Assembly: GCA_964426875.1 (NCBI GenBank) | Contig: CAYRSB010000015.1 | Location: 1-51,789, forward strand | From: Caldatribacterium sp964426875 | GTDB lineage: Bacteria > Atribacterota > Atribacteria > Atribacterales > Caldatribacteriaceae | Length of the DNA stretch: 51,789 bases | Reading direction: 5' to 3' | Shown here: positions 8,879 through 17,335 of the stretch, piece after piece | Layout: each line of letters starts with the position of its first letter | Position numbering within the stretch: position 1 is the stretch's first letter | Program-made: the position numbers and the translations under genes | The notes under the pieces: generated by a model | What the model was told of the DNA's origin: nothing | The model's database searches: none | The model's input: only the letters and a program-made list of their open reading frames with translations

Positions 8879-9556
8879 TCAGGTTCCCTTTGTGTCCCCT
8901 TTAATCCTTCCCCGTTCCAGGAATATGACCCTTGAAGGGAAATGTTCAAGAAGAGCAGGATTGTGAGTAGCTACCATGACTGTAGCCTTCTCTCGCTGCG
9001 CAAAGTCCCAGAGAGTTTGAAGTATACTCTTTGAGGAAACCTCGTCTAAATCGCTTGTTGGTTCATCAGCTAAAATGAGCCTTGGCCGATGGACCAGCGC
9101 CCTGCCAATACAGAGTTTCTGTTTTTCCCCTCCCGAGAGCCACCGGGCACAAAACCAGCTCTTTCTCTCCAGCCCAAGGGTCTTAAGCATCTCCCGAACC
9201 GTTTTTGTAGCCTCTCTGCCGTTGATTCCAAGTATTAAGAGAGGAGCCATAAGGTGCTCATACACCGTCCAGTCAGGAATGATTTCAAGGTCCTGGAAGA
9301 CCACTCCCAGGTGTTGCCGTAAAAAGGGAACAAAATGGGGATCGAGGTTGTCAATACGCCTTCCTAAGAACCACACTTCTCCTTTTGTGGGCTGCTCTTC
9401 CCGGGTGATGAGTCGAAAAAGGGTGGTCTTCCCTGCTCCTGTAGCTCCCTGAATGAAGACAAATTCTCCCCGTCCTATTGAAAAGGTCACATCCTCAAGG
9501 GCCCGAACACCTGGGGGGTATACCTTCGAAACACCACGAAACTCTAAGAACGCCAT
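8879..9556 (-). CDS. ftsE: cell division ABC ATPase FtsE
   Basis: ABC ATPase of 225 residues. Walker A is GATGAGKTT, the signature is LSGGEKQ, Walker B is LILADEPTSDLD and the H-loop is ATHNP. It acts at the cytoplasmic membrane with FtsX at the division site. It is the first gene of an ftsE-ftsX-envC-ctpA run with its own extended -10 promoter overlapping the wecG stop codon. Confidence 0.93.
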   Translation of the reverse strand: MAFLEFRGVSKVYPPGVRALEDVTFSIGRGEFVFIQGATGAGKTTLFRLITREEQPTKGEVWFLGRRIDNLDPHFVPFLRQHLGVVFQDLEIIPDWTVYEHLMAPLLILGINGREATKTVREMLKTLGLERKSWFCARWLSGGEKQKLCIGRALVHRPRLILADEPTSDLDEVSSKSILQTLWDFAQREKATVMVATHNPALLEHFPSRVIFLERGRIKGDTKGT

Positions 9557-9580
9557 TTCAATCCCCCTTGTTCATCCCGT

Positions 9581-9589
9581 ATTATATCA
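9581..9589 (-). promoter_or_regulatory. extended -10 promoter for ftsE
   Basis: The minus strand reads TGATATAAT, a full extended -10 element; the TGA is also the wecG stop codon. It lies 25 bases before the ftsE ATG. No -35 box is evident, as expected for extended -10 promoters. Confidence 0.55.
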
Positions 9590-10309
9590 CCCCCTCCACC
9601 ACTTCTCCGAAAGAAGAGCAAAACCGAAGCGAAGGAAAGCCGGAACAACGCGGCGCAATCTCTTCGGCTCCTGCAGCACTCTCCACAACCACTCCAATCC
9701 CAGACGGCGAAACACCGTAGGAGCCCTCCTGAGCTCTCCCGCCCACACGTCGAAACTTCCTCCCACTCCCACAAAGACGGATACAGGAAGGGTATCCCGG
9801 TAACGGGCAATCCACATCTCTTGACGGGGTACCCCCATACCTACAAAGAGTACATTGGGACATTTCCTGTGTATGTCCTCCAAAACTTCCCCATCCTCCG
9901 TGAAATATCCGTGATGAAAGCCATAAACAAGAAGGTGAGGATAGCGGTAGCGAAGCCTTGAAACCGCCTCTTTCACCACCTCCTCCCTGGCTCCCAAGAA
10001 ATAAAAAGACCAGCCGCGAACATTGCCTCTTTCCATTAAAGCCTCGGCAACCTCGATTCCCGCTAGGCGGTGAAGGGTACCACACCCCAAAAACCGCGAC
10101 GCCCATACCACTCCGATACCATCGGGCAGGCGGATTTCCGCTTCCCTAAGGACCTTCCGAAATTGAGGGTCGGGAAAGACGAGCATCTCCGGATTGACCG
10201 TGACAATGTGAAGTTTCTTTCCCTCAACAATAGTTTTTTCGATACTTTCCAGAAGCTCCTCAAGGGTCCCCCCAAAAAAGGAATACCCCAAAAGACTTAC
10301 TTCCCGCAC
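9587..10309 (-). CDS. WecG/TagA/CpsF-family glycosyltransferase
   Basis: Glycosyltransferase of the TagA/WecG family (240 residues), which adds ManNAc or a related sugar to a lipid-linked intermediate in wall-polymer synthesis. Conserved features include TVNPEMLVF, RLPDGIGVVWASRF, FYFLGAREEVVKEA, PNVLFVGMGVPRQEMWI and GVGGSFDVWAGELRRAP. GTG start at 10309. It ends the csaB-DUF5693 cluster, which suggests a role in a pyruvylated secondary wall polymer or similar surface glycan. Confidence 0.92.
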   Translation of the reverse strand: MREVSLLGYSFFGGTLEELLESIEKTIVEGKKLHIVTVNPEMLVFPDPQFRKVLREAEIRLPDGIGVVWASRFLGCGTLHRLAGIEVAEALMERGNVRGWSFYFLGAREEVVKEAVSRLRYRYPHLLVYGFHHGYFTEDGEVLEDIHRKCPNVLFVGMGVPRQEMWIARYRDTLPVSVFVGVGGSFDVWAGELRRAPTVFRRLGLEWLWRVLQEPKRLRRVVPAFLRFGFALLSEKWWRG

Positions 10310-10313
10310 CCTC

Positions 10314-11405
10314 TCACCCCAAAGATTCTGCCAGAAACTCTAAAAGCCTTTCCTTCCCCTCAAGGGCTCTGGCCAAAAAAACTCTTCGCAGAGCCAGGGT
10401 CTTCTCCCGGAGAAGAAGACACTTCTGCCAACAGTGGTAAAGCTCCACAGGGCTCAACTCTTCAAGAGAGAGAAGGTTTTCCTCTCCCCAATGACGACTG
10501 AAAGAGACGATTTTGGGGTCGACTCGAAAGGCGAGCCATGGCACCCCCAAAGATGTGGCCACAACGAGGGGGTGCAATCGCATGCTTATAACCCCAGAGA
10601 GTTCCAGAAAATACGGGAATACTTCAGAGAGGGAGAAAAAACACCTTGCCGGACACTGGAGGCTTTGGGCTAAACGCTCCGTCACTTCCCAGTCCTCATC
10701 CCGATGGAAGGCCACGAACTCAAGATCCCATCCCTCCCTCTTGAGTCTAAAAAGGGCCTCAAAAAGTGCGTTTTCTCTCTCTAAGGCTTGCTTTCTCAAG
10801 AACACTCCTACACGAGAGGAATCGCTTCTCGATGTCTCCCCTTCCCAGAGGAGAAAAACCGGATCGGCAGAGAGGTCGGAAGGAATAGCAAGGGATAATC
10901 TCTTGAGAAAAAGGAGAGTGTCTTCATCCCGGGCCAGAAAAAGAGAAGAACGACGAAGCAGAGAGAGAGCAATGCGTTCGCTCGCCCCACGTCTAAAAGG
11001 CCCGAGACCACAGCCGAAAAAAAGTATTTTTCCCCCGAAGAAGCGAGCCAAAGAGAGGAGGGAAACATAATACGCAAGGGAACGGAAACTCGTGGTGTCC
11101 TGAAGAAGGCTTCCTCCTCCCACTACAACATACTTTGCCCAAGAGAGAGTCTGGAAAAGCCTGAAAACTTCTGTTCGCTTCACCACTTCCACCCTTTCAG
11201 GAAGTGGAGGGAGAAAACGGGAATCCCCGACAAGTACCCGATAGGAAAAGGGGGAGGAGAGCTTCCTCTCGATGTCCTCGAGGACTTTCAAGGTAGCAAG
11301 AAGACTCAACTCATCCCCCCAATTCCCGAAACCGTAGTAACCGAAGAGGAAGAGAGGTATTCCCGGAACAGAGGTTACTCTCCCCATCGACCGACGGTTT
11401 TCCAC
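10314..11405 (-). CDS. csaB: CsaB-like polysaccharide pyruvyl transferase
   Basis: Member of the polysaccharide pyruvyl transferase family, which adds pyruvate ketals to cell-surface polymers; in other bacteria CsaB-made ketals bind S-layer SLH domains. Visible motifs: FGYYGFGNWGDELSLLATL near the N-terminus, VVVGGGSLLQDTTS, FFGCGLGPF and SMRLHPLVVATSLGVPWLAF. The start is uncertain: GTG at 11405 or ATG at 11387, both overlapping the upstream DUF5693 gene. Flanked by DUF5693 and TagA genes, the same trio seen around csaB in Firmicutes. Confidence 0.88.
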   Translation of the reverse strand: MENRRSMGRVTSVPGIPLFLFGYYGFGNWGDELSLLATLKVLEDIERKLSSPFSYRVLVGDSRFLPPLPERVEVVKRTEVFRLFQTLSWAKYVVVGGGSLLQDTTSFRSLAYYVSLLSLARFFGGKILFFGCGLGPFRRGASERIALSLLRRSSLFLARDEDTLLFLKRLSLAIPSDLSADPVFLLWEGETSRSDSSRVGVFLRKQALERENALFEALFRLKREGWDLEFVAFHRDEDWEVTERLAQSLQCPARCFFSLSEVFPYFLELSGVISMRLHPLVVATSLGVPWLAFRVDPKIVSFSRHWGEENLLSLEELSPVELYHCWQKCLLLREKTLALRRVFLARALEGKERLLEFLAESLG

Positions 11406-13222
11406 AAAAAGAGCCCCAGGAGGATAAGGAGGTAGTACACCACAAAAACAGGGAAACTCAAGGCCAAAGCATTCACAAAGCGCAGAAGGACAAAGAGAAG
11501 AGGAGTGTGGAGGTGACAGAAAGAGTTGAGAAGGGTCACAAAGCCCACCGTTACCCCAAGCCAGAGAACGAGACGGTAAACCGGGCGCAAGGGTCTCCTG
11601 CTAAAACTTGCACAAAGCCAGAGGGCCGGGTACCCGATGAGGAATTCTTTGGTCCGAGGACGGGCAAAGAGTAACCGCTCCAAAAGCCCTCGCATTCTGC
11701 TCTCTAACTCGCCTGCTCCCAGAAGAGGAAAGTTCCCCGAGCGGGTAAGGTAGAGCATAAAGGCTACTCCCAGAAAAAGACACACTAAAAGCTCGAATCT
11801 TCGCAGGTTCTCAAGGAGAACTCCAGCGATACTCCCTTCAAGGAAGCGACGACGAAAGAGGTAAAGGAGAACAAGAAGGAGGGGCAAAGTAAGGGTTACC
11901 TTCACTCCGAAGTACTGCTCAATACGCAGGACAAAAAGCCAGTGATACAACCCTTGTGCCACTGCAAACGCCCCGGCCAGGGACACGAGAAAAGCAAGAA
12001 CAATTCCCCATCCTCTTCTCCCTTTCGAAAATTCATCGATAAGGAGAAAAACCGAAAGAGTCGGTGCAGAAACCCCCATCCACAACCCCAGAATCTTCAT
12101 ACCCCACAGCCTATCCCAGGCTAAAAGTCCAAGAAGGAGAGCTATAAGGATAAAAACTACCCAAGAGGGTAACGAGAAAAAGCTGCGGAGAACAAAGAAG
12201 GAAAAGATGCCGGCGCCAATTGCAAAGATGCAAAGGAGAAAAAGAGGTGGAGCAAAAGAACCATGAGGAAGAGCGGGTACCCCAAAGCTCATTCCCTGAG
12301 AGAGAATGTCTCTCCGAAGCGCCCTGAGGTACTCGAGATTTCTTTCCCAACCCCGGAAAGAAGGTTCAGTAAAAAGCCGCAAATACAGAACTCGAACGGA
12401 ACGCTCTCTCAGAGCCCTTATGAATCTCTCCCGAGCCGAAGAGGGAGTATAGTTCTTGAGCTCATCAGGAGGAATGCTGTGCACACGGACGGTCCACTCC
12501 GGGATAAAAGAGGCCAGGGCATCCTCCCCCTTTTGCCCTACGAACTCCACATAGCCGAAAAACATTTTGTGGACACGGAGAAATTGGGCAAGGCCCTTTA
12601 GAGCATTCCAATCCCCATAACCTAAAATACTGTCTCCCGAACAGATGACCCCTTCCCCCATGGACCAGGCTTTTTCCTCAAGAAGAGCAGAAAGTATCTC
12701 CTGAGAGATATCAAGATAATTATAGGGTCTCAAAATGAGGGAGAAACCTCTGCTTTTGAGAGCCTCAAGAAGCTCTTCGTCCCATCCCAGACCGATCTTT
12801 TCCTCTTCCTCGGGAAGAAGACTCACCCCTACCAGGTTATCGAAAATCTCTACCCTCTTGCCCACTTTTCGCAAGCGTTGCACCAAAGTGTTCAAAACCC
12901 GAGGAGAGGAAACGGCAAAGTACTGGAGGTAACGGGGAGCACTCTCCTTAGGGGCCGCAGGAACAAGAACACCTCGATTTTTCAAGGACTTCAAGGACCA
13001 CTCACTCACCCCAAGAGTGGTAAAACCCTCTTTTTTGAGTTCCTCGACGAGGAACAGGGGGTCTGTGCCTTTTGTGCGGGCAAACCACTCTATGTCATCC
13101 CAATCAACCACTAAAAGCACGTTACTGTCGGCCTTTTCCCTCGCTACCCGCTCAAAGGCAAAGGGCAGAGCAAAGACAAGAACAACAAGACTTGCCACAA
13201 AAAGAAGAATTCTCTTCTGCAT
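11375..13222 (-). CDS. DUF5693 family membrane protein
   Basis: A 615-residue protein with an N-terminal signal-anchor (MQKRILLFVASLVVLVFALP), an extracytoplasmic region of about 300 residues and then about eight to ten hydrophobic segments. DUF5693 proteins regularly sit beside csaB and tagA, so a part in exporting or assembling the pyruvylated polymer is likely; no activity is known. Its ATG shares one base with the biotin-carrier stop (TAATG). The extracytoplasmic part starts VDWDDIEWFARTKG and contains SLILRPYNYLD, resembling a TIM-barrel strand pattern. Confidence 0.8.
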   Translation of the reverse strand: MQKRILLFVASLVVLVFALPFAFERVAREKADSNVLLVVDWDDIEWFARTKGTDPLFLVEELKKEGFTTLGVSEWSLKSLKNRGVLVPAAPKESAPRYLQYFAVSSPRVLNTLVQRLRKVGKRVEIFDNLVGVSLLPEEEEKIGLGWDEELLEALKSRGFSLILRPYNYLDISQEILSALLEEKAWSMGEGVICSGDSILGYGDWNALKGLAQFLRVHKMFFGYVEFVGQKGEDALASFIPEWTVRVHSIPPDELKNYTPSSARERFIRALRERSVRVLYLRLFTEPSFRGWERNLEYLRALRRDILSQGMSFGVPALPHGSFAPPLFLLCIFAIGAGIFSFFVLRSFFSLPSWVVFILIALLLGLLAWDRLWGMKILGLWMGVSAPTLSVFLLIDEFSKGRRGWGIVLAFLVSLAGAFAVAQGLYHWLFVLRIEQYFGVKVTLTLPLLLVLLYLFRRRFLEGSIAGVLLENLRRFELLVCLFLGVAFMLYLTRSGNFPLLGAGELESRMRGLLERLLFARPRTKEFLIGYPALWLCASFSRRPLRPVYRLVLWLGVTVGFVTLLNSFCHLHTPLLFVLLRFVNALALSFPVFVVYYLLILLGLFLWKTVGRWGE

Positions 13223-13590
13223 TAGGAACGTATCTCTTCGACTTCAAAAAGGGGATCACCGACATCGACCGTGTCGTTCTCCTCCACATAGACCTGGACG
13301 ATGGTACCATCGTTTTCTACCGGGATTTCGTTTTCCATTTTCATGGCCTCTAAAATCACGGCTACTTGACCTGCTCGAACTGCATCACCTTTTCTCACGT
13401 TCAATGCCACAATCCGTCCCGGCATGGGAGCCCGGACAATCGTGGTTACACGGAAAAGACCCTCAGGAGTCTTGGCTTCACCAACCTTTTGCACTCCACC
13501 AAGGGCAAATTCCCGTCTCCCACCTTCGGTAACTTCCACCACTTCCACTTCGTACTCCTCACCATTGACCCGAACGAGGAATTTCCGCAC
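13222..13590 (-). CDS. biotin carrier subunit of acyl-CoA carboxylase/decarboxylase
   Basis: A 122-residue protein with a C-terminal biotinyl domain. The biotinylated lysine is in EAMKMENEI and the domain starts VRAPMPGRIVALNVRKGD. The N-terminal ~50 residues are the variable linker typical of gamma-type subunits of methylmalonyl-CoA or oxaloacetate decarboxylases. It carries the carboxyl group from the carboxyltransferase encoded two genes upstream. No biotin carboxylase or membrane decarboxylase beta subunit is in this window. Confidence 0.92.
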   Translation of the reverse strand: MRKFLVRVNGEEYEVEVVEVTEGGRREFALGGVQKVGEAKTPEGLFRVTTIVRAPMPGRIVALNVRKGDAVRAGQVAVILEAMKMENEIPVENDGTIVQVYVEENDTVDVGDPLFEVEEIRS

Positions 13591-13595
13591 CCCTT

Positions 13596-13787
13596 TTACC
13601 TCCCCAAACGTACCTGAAAGCGTCCTTCCCTTAGTGCCAGAGTCTTCCAGGCATGGCTTTTCCTTACTACATAGGGTCGAAAACGAGGTCCTCTTTCACC
13701 TTCTAAAAACTCAAAAACAGCAGCCATGATGGCTGCCAGAACTTCTTTTTTCACACCGATCCCCAAATCATACCGGGAAATTGCCAT
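13596..13787 (-). CDS. small carboxylase-associated subunit (epsilon/OadG-associated type)
   Basis: Short protein (63 residues from ATG 13787, or 52 from a GTG at 13754) lying between the carboxyltransferase and biotin-carrier genes. The pattern EVLAAIMAAVFEFL ... WKTLALREGR recalls the small soluble module (AAI.AAV ... W...GR) found beside or within acyl-CoA carboxylase and Na+-pumping decarboxylase operons. The ATG has a GGAAGGG ribosome site but overlaps the upstream gene by 20 bases; the GTG has GGGGAT and no overlap. Position and pattern suggest a complex-stabilising subunit; this is inference. Confidence 0.6.
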   Translation of the reverse strand: MAISRYDLGIGVKKEVLAAIMAAVFEFLEGERGPRFRPYVVRKSHAWKTLALREGRFQVRLGR

Positions 13788-15336
13788 GCTTTTTTCCCTT
13801 CCTTTCCTCCCGTTTCGACCAGAAGACTTCCAGGGCCCGTCCTATTTTGAGTCTTGTAACCCGGGGGTCGATGACCTGATCGACGTAACCACGCCGTGCA
13901 GCCTGATAAGGGTTGTAGAACTCCTGGCGATAGGCCTCAAGAAGTCGTTCCCGTTCTTTCTGGGAGTCAAGGGCACTCTCTATCTCCCGGCGAAAAATGA
14001 TTTCCACTGCTCCTTCAGCGCCCATGACGGCGATCTCCGCTGTCGGCCAGGCAAAGACAATATCCGCCCCCAGGTCCCTACTGCACATAGCAAGATATGC
14101 CCCACCGTAAGCTTTGCGAAGGATCACGGTGATTTTGGGAACGGTGGCCTCCGAGTAGGCGTAAAGCATCTTTGCCCCATGGCGGATGATACCCCCAAAC
14201 TCCTGGTTGGTACCGGGCAGAAATCCCGGAACGTCGACCAGCGTCACCAGAGGAATATTAAAGCAATCGCAAAAGCGAATGAAACGAGACGCCTTGTCCG
14301 CCGAATCGATGTCAAGACACCCGGCCAGGTGATATGGTTGGCTTGCCACAATTCCCACCACATGTCCACCGATCCGGGCAAAACCTACTACCACATTTCG
14401 GGCAAAACTTTTGTGAACCTCGAAGAATTCTCCATAGTCCACAATATGCCGAATAACCTCTTTCACATCATAGGGCTTGTTGGGATTGGTGGGGACAGTC
14501 TGCAGGAGTTCCTCATCCTGTCGCTCCAGGGGATCCTCAGTCCCCACAAAGGGAGGATCTTCAACGTTATTGGAAGGAAGAAAGGAGAGGAGCTTCCGCA
14601 CCATGGTAAAACATTCTTCCTCTGTCTTTGCTGTAAAATGCGCCACACCACTTTTTGTAGCATGAGTAAGGGCTCCCCCTAATTCTTCTGCCGAAACCTC
14701 TTCGCCCGTTGCCGCCTTCACCACCTGTGGGCCGGTCACAAACATACGGCTTGTACCCTCAATCATAAAAATGAAGTCCATGAGGGCCGGAGAGTACACT
14801 GCACCCCCAGCACAGGGTCCGGCAATGACAGCAATCTGAGGGATGACACCCGATGCCTGAGTGTTGCGGAAAAAGATTTGTCCGTATCCCGAGAGTGAGT
14901 CAATGCCCTCCTGAATCCTCGCCCCCCCTGAATCGTTGATGCCGACGACTGGTGCTCCCACTTTGAGAGCCATGTCCATGATTTTGCAGATTTTTTTAGC
15001 CTGCATTTCCCCCAAGGACCCACCCATGACGGTGAAGTCCTGAGAGTAGACGAAGACTACCCGACCATCGACGGTACCAAAACCGGTAACCACACCGTCC
15101 GCGGGGAGCTTCTTTTCAGGCATACCGAACTTCTCCGCTCGATGTTCTACAAAAAGGTCAACCTCTTCAAAACTCCCCTCATCGAGGAGGAGAGCAATCC
15201 TTTCCCGGGCAGTGAGCTTACCACTCTGATGTTGTTTTTCGACGGCTTTCTCCCCGCCGCCTTGCAAAAGCAAGGTCTCTTTTCCCTGGAGCTCTTTGAG
15301 AAGTTCTTCTATGGTTTTGCGAGCCATACCCACCAT
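13768..15336 (-). CDS. carboxyltransferase subunit (methylmalonyl-CoA decarboxylase alpha / acyl-CoA carboxylase beta)
   Basis: Crotonase-fold carboxyltransferase of 522 residues. It moves CO2 between an acyl-CoA (probably methylmalonyl-CoA/propionyl-CoA) and biotin. Conserved parts: LTARERIALLLDEGSFEE, DFTVMGGSLGEMQAKKI, the oxyanion loops INDSGGARIQEG and AGPCAGGAVYSPAL, then DVPGFLPGTNQE and RKAYGGAYLAM. Two in-frame ATGs (15336, 15327) could start it. It is co-directional with the small subunit and biotin carrier, so a three-gene set is clear. Decarboxylase or carboxylase direction cannot be told without the missing subunits. Confidence 0.93.
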   Translation of the reverse strand: MVGMARKTIEELLKELQGKETLLLQGGGEKAVEKQHQSGKLTARERIALLLDEGSFEEVDLFVEHRAEKFGMPEKKLPADGVVTGFGTVDGRVVFVYSQDFTVMGGSLGEMQAKKICKIMDMALKVGAPVVGINDSGGARIQEGIDSLSGYGQIFFRNTQASGVIPQIAVIAGPCAGGAVYSPALMDFIFMIEGTSRMFVTGPQVVKAATGEEVSAEELGGALTHATKSGVAHFTAKTEEECFTMVRKLLSFLPSNNVEDPPFVGTEDPLERQDEELLQTVPTNPNKPYDVKEVIRHIVDYGEFFEVHKSFARNVVVGFARIGGHVVGIVASQPYHLAGCLDIDSADKASRFIRFCDCFNIPLVTLVDVPGFLPGTNQEFGGIIRHGAKMLYAYSEATVPKITVILRKAYGGAYLAMCSRDLGADIVFAWPTAEIAVMGAEGAVEIIFRREIESALDSQKERERLLEAYRQEFYNPYQAARRGYVDQVIDPRVTRLKIGRALEVFWSKREERKGKKHGNFPV

Positions 15337-15379
15337 ACCCCGCGGTTTTCGTATTTCCTACCAGATACACAGGGGAAAG

Positions 15380-16225
15380 TCAAGAGAGTGCGGAAGAGTG
15401 CGCCATGTCTCGCCCAAACTGTGGCAAGAGAATCCCTTCAACATCGACATGCACCGCTTTGACTTCCACCCCAGTGAGATACTCTATGCGCTCTTTGAGG
15501 TATTGCTGCAGAAAGCGGCAAACCTGGGCCAAAGAAGACCCGTTCTGCAAAACACAACCCAGCTCCACCTCAAGCCCCCCGCCGGCTCGATGAAAGGCAA
15601 TCTCCTTCACCTGCTGCACCCAGGGAGTATGTACAAGGCACAGAAACACAAGGGTTTTCAAGGCGTTCTCGCTCACCACAAGCTTCCCTAGATAACTGAA
15701 AGGAGGACGCACCACGGTTTTCTCTCGAGAGGCATAGAACCACCGCCAGACCCCCACCGGGAGGGCCTCAGCCAGCGCTCCCCAGACGGTTCTCTTTACC
15801 TCCACCAGAGGTACAGGAATGGTGTGCTTTCCTCCCGACTCCCTTGCTACCAGAGCAGCCTGAATTTCATCCAAAGAGGCAAGGTCGAATATATCCCATG
15901 TCACTTCAGGCTTGGGTAAACCGAGACGTTCACAAATCTTTTCCACCATCGGGAGAGATATGCCAAGAACAAGAATCTTCTCCGGGCAAAGTTCTGCAAG
16001 AGCCCTCTTCACCTCTTCCCGATGCTCGGGGAAGTAGAAAACAGCTACTTTTGCTGCCCGAATTTTGCTGAGCTCCGCCTTAGCGGACTTCCCGGCTATG
16101 ATTTTCCCCTGGGTAATGAGGAGCCCATCATCGATAATGCACTCAATGCCGTGCTCCTTGGCAATGTGAGGAGCTCGGTAGCTCTTCCCTGTGCCAGTGG
16201 GACCCACAAGGGCATAGACTTTCAT
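15380..16225 (-). CDS. P-loop NTPase fused to Asp23/Gls24-like domain
   Basis: A 281-residue fusion. The N-terminus (ALVGPTGTGKSYRA) is a Walker A P-loop followed by about 130 residues of nucleotide-kinase-like fold. From about residue 180 (PPFSYLGKLVVSENALKTLV) the sequence matches the Asp23/Gls24 (DUF322) pattern, ending EYLTGVEVKAVHVDVEGILLP, the usual TGv-V-V-V.GV close. Asp23-like proteins sit at the membrane in Gram-positives and relate to envelope stress or fatty-acid/carboxylase neighbourhoods. The start overlaps the prfB stop (ATGA). Role unknown; the carboxylase genes downstream are the closest functional hint. Confidence 0.75.
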   Translation of the reverse strand: MKVYALVGPTGTGKSYRAPHIAKEHGIECIIDDGLLITQGKIIAGKSAKAELSKIRAAKVAVFYFPEHREEVKRALAELCPEKILVLGISLPMVEKICERLGLPKPEVTWDIFDLASLDEIQAALVARESGGKHTIPVPLVEVKRTVWGALAEALPVGVWRWFYASREKTVVRPPFSYLGKLVVSENALKTLVFLCLVHTPWVQQVKEIAFHRAGGGLEVELGCVLQNGSSLAQVCRFLQQYLKERIEYLTGVEVKAVHVDVEGILLPQFGRDMAHSSALS

Positions 16226-17317
16226 AGGCTTCTTTCCTTTTTGAGAAAGGCCTCAATGAAATCGTCGATTTCACCGTCCATAACCCGCCCCACATTCCCC
16301 GTCTCATGACCAGTACGGTGATCCTTTACCAAATTGTAAGGGTGAAAGACGTAGGTTCTGATCTGGTTACCCCAAGCTATGTCCTTCCTCTCTCCCTTAA
16401 GCTCCTGAATCTTTTTCATCTGCTCTTGACGGTAGTGCTCATAGAGACGAGCTCGAAGAATTCGCATCGCCACGGCTTTGTTTTGATGCTGGGAACGCTC
16501 GTTCTGACACTGTACTATGATCCCCGTAGGAACGTGTATGATACGCACGGCTGAATCTGTAACGTTCACGTGCTGCCCTCCATGACCGCTTGCTCGAAAG
16601 GTTTCAATGCGAAGGTCCTGGGGGTTGATTTCCACGTCAACATCCTCGCCAATCTCCGGAATGACGTCAACCAGGGCGAAGGTGGTGTGACGGCGCTTGT
16701 TGGCATCAAAGGGAGAAATGCGAATTAAGCGGTGCACTCCGTGTTCAGAGCGGAGGTATCCATAGGCATATTCTCCCTGAACGAGAAGGGTCACATGTTT
16801 CAAGCCTGCTTCTTCTCCTTCCAGGATATCCGTGACCTGTACGTCAAAGCCCTTTCGCTCACAAAACCGCAAGTACATCCGAAAGAGCATCTCCACCCAA
16901 TCCTGCGATTCCGTCCCTCCTGCCCCAGAGTGAATGGCCACAATGGCATTGTTGCGATCCTCCTCGTTTCGGAAGAGGAGACGGATGTCAAGGTCCTCAA
17001 CCGCTTCCTTGAGTTTCCTGATCTCCCTCACCAACTCTCCATACTCGACCTCTTCTGGTGAGACGATGTGCAGGAGTTCCTCAGCATCCTCAAATCTTTC
17101 TTTGAGCTCAGTGTACTCGTCAAAAACCCGCCGGTACTTACGATAATCCTTGAGAAGACGTTCCTGGTCCTCCTTGTTCTCCCAGAAGCCTTCTTGACTC
17201 ATTTCAAGCTCGATGATCTTTATCTTTTCCTGGACTTTCTCCTCTTCAAAGATACCCTCCAATCTCTTTAAGTTTCTCTCGAACAAGAGCAAGCTCCTGA
17301 GAAAGATCAACCTGCAC
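16222..17317 (-). CDS. prfB: peptide chain release factor 2, with programmed +1 frameshift
   Basis: RF2 releases finished proteins at UGA and UAA stops. The GTG start at 17317 has an ideal AGGAGG seven bases upstream and encodes MQVDLSQELALVREKLKE..GGYL, then meets an in-frame TGA at 17248-17246. The site reads GGAGGG TAT CTT TGA A: an SD-like stimulator, CTT slip codon and stop, the same layout as bacterial RF2 autoregulation. After the +1 shift the frame continues EEEKVQEKI to the end. The GGQ motif (ASGHGGQHVN) is intact. True coding is join of 17317-17249 and 17247-16222. Low RF2 raises frameshifting, so expression is self-controlled. Confidence 0.95.
17246..17260 (-). promoter_or_regulatory. 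RF2 programmed frameshift site
   Basis: Minus-strand GGAGGGTATCTTTGA: an SD-like hexamer three bases before CTT, followed by the in-frame UGA. Spacing matches the well-known RF2 frameshift element. The sequence is self-consistent in the two frames on either side. Confidence 0.93.
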
Positions 17318-17335
17318 TCCTTTTCCTCCTCTCTC

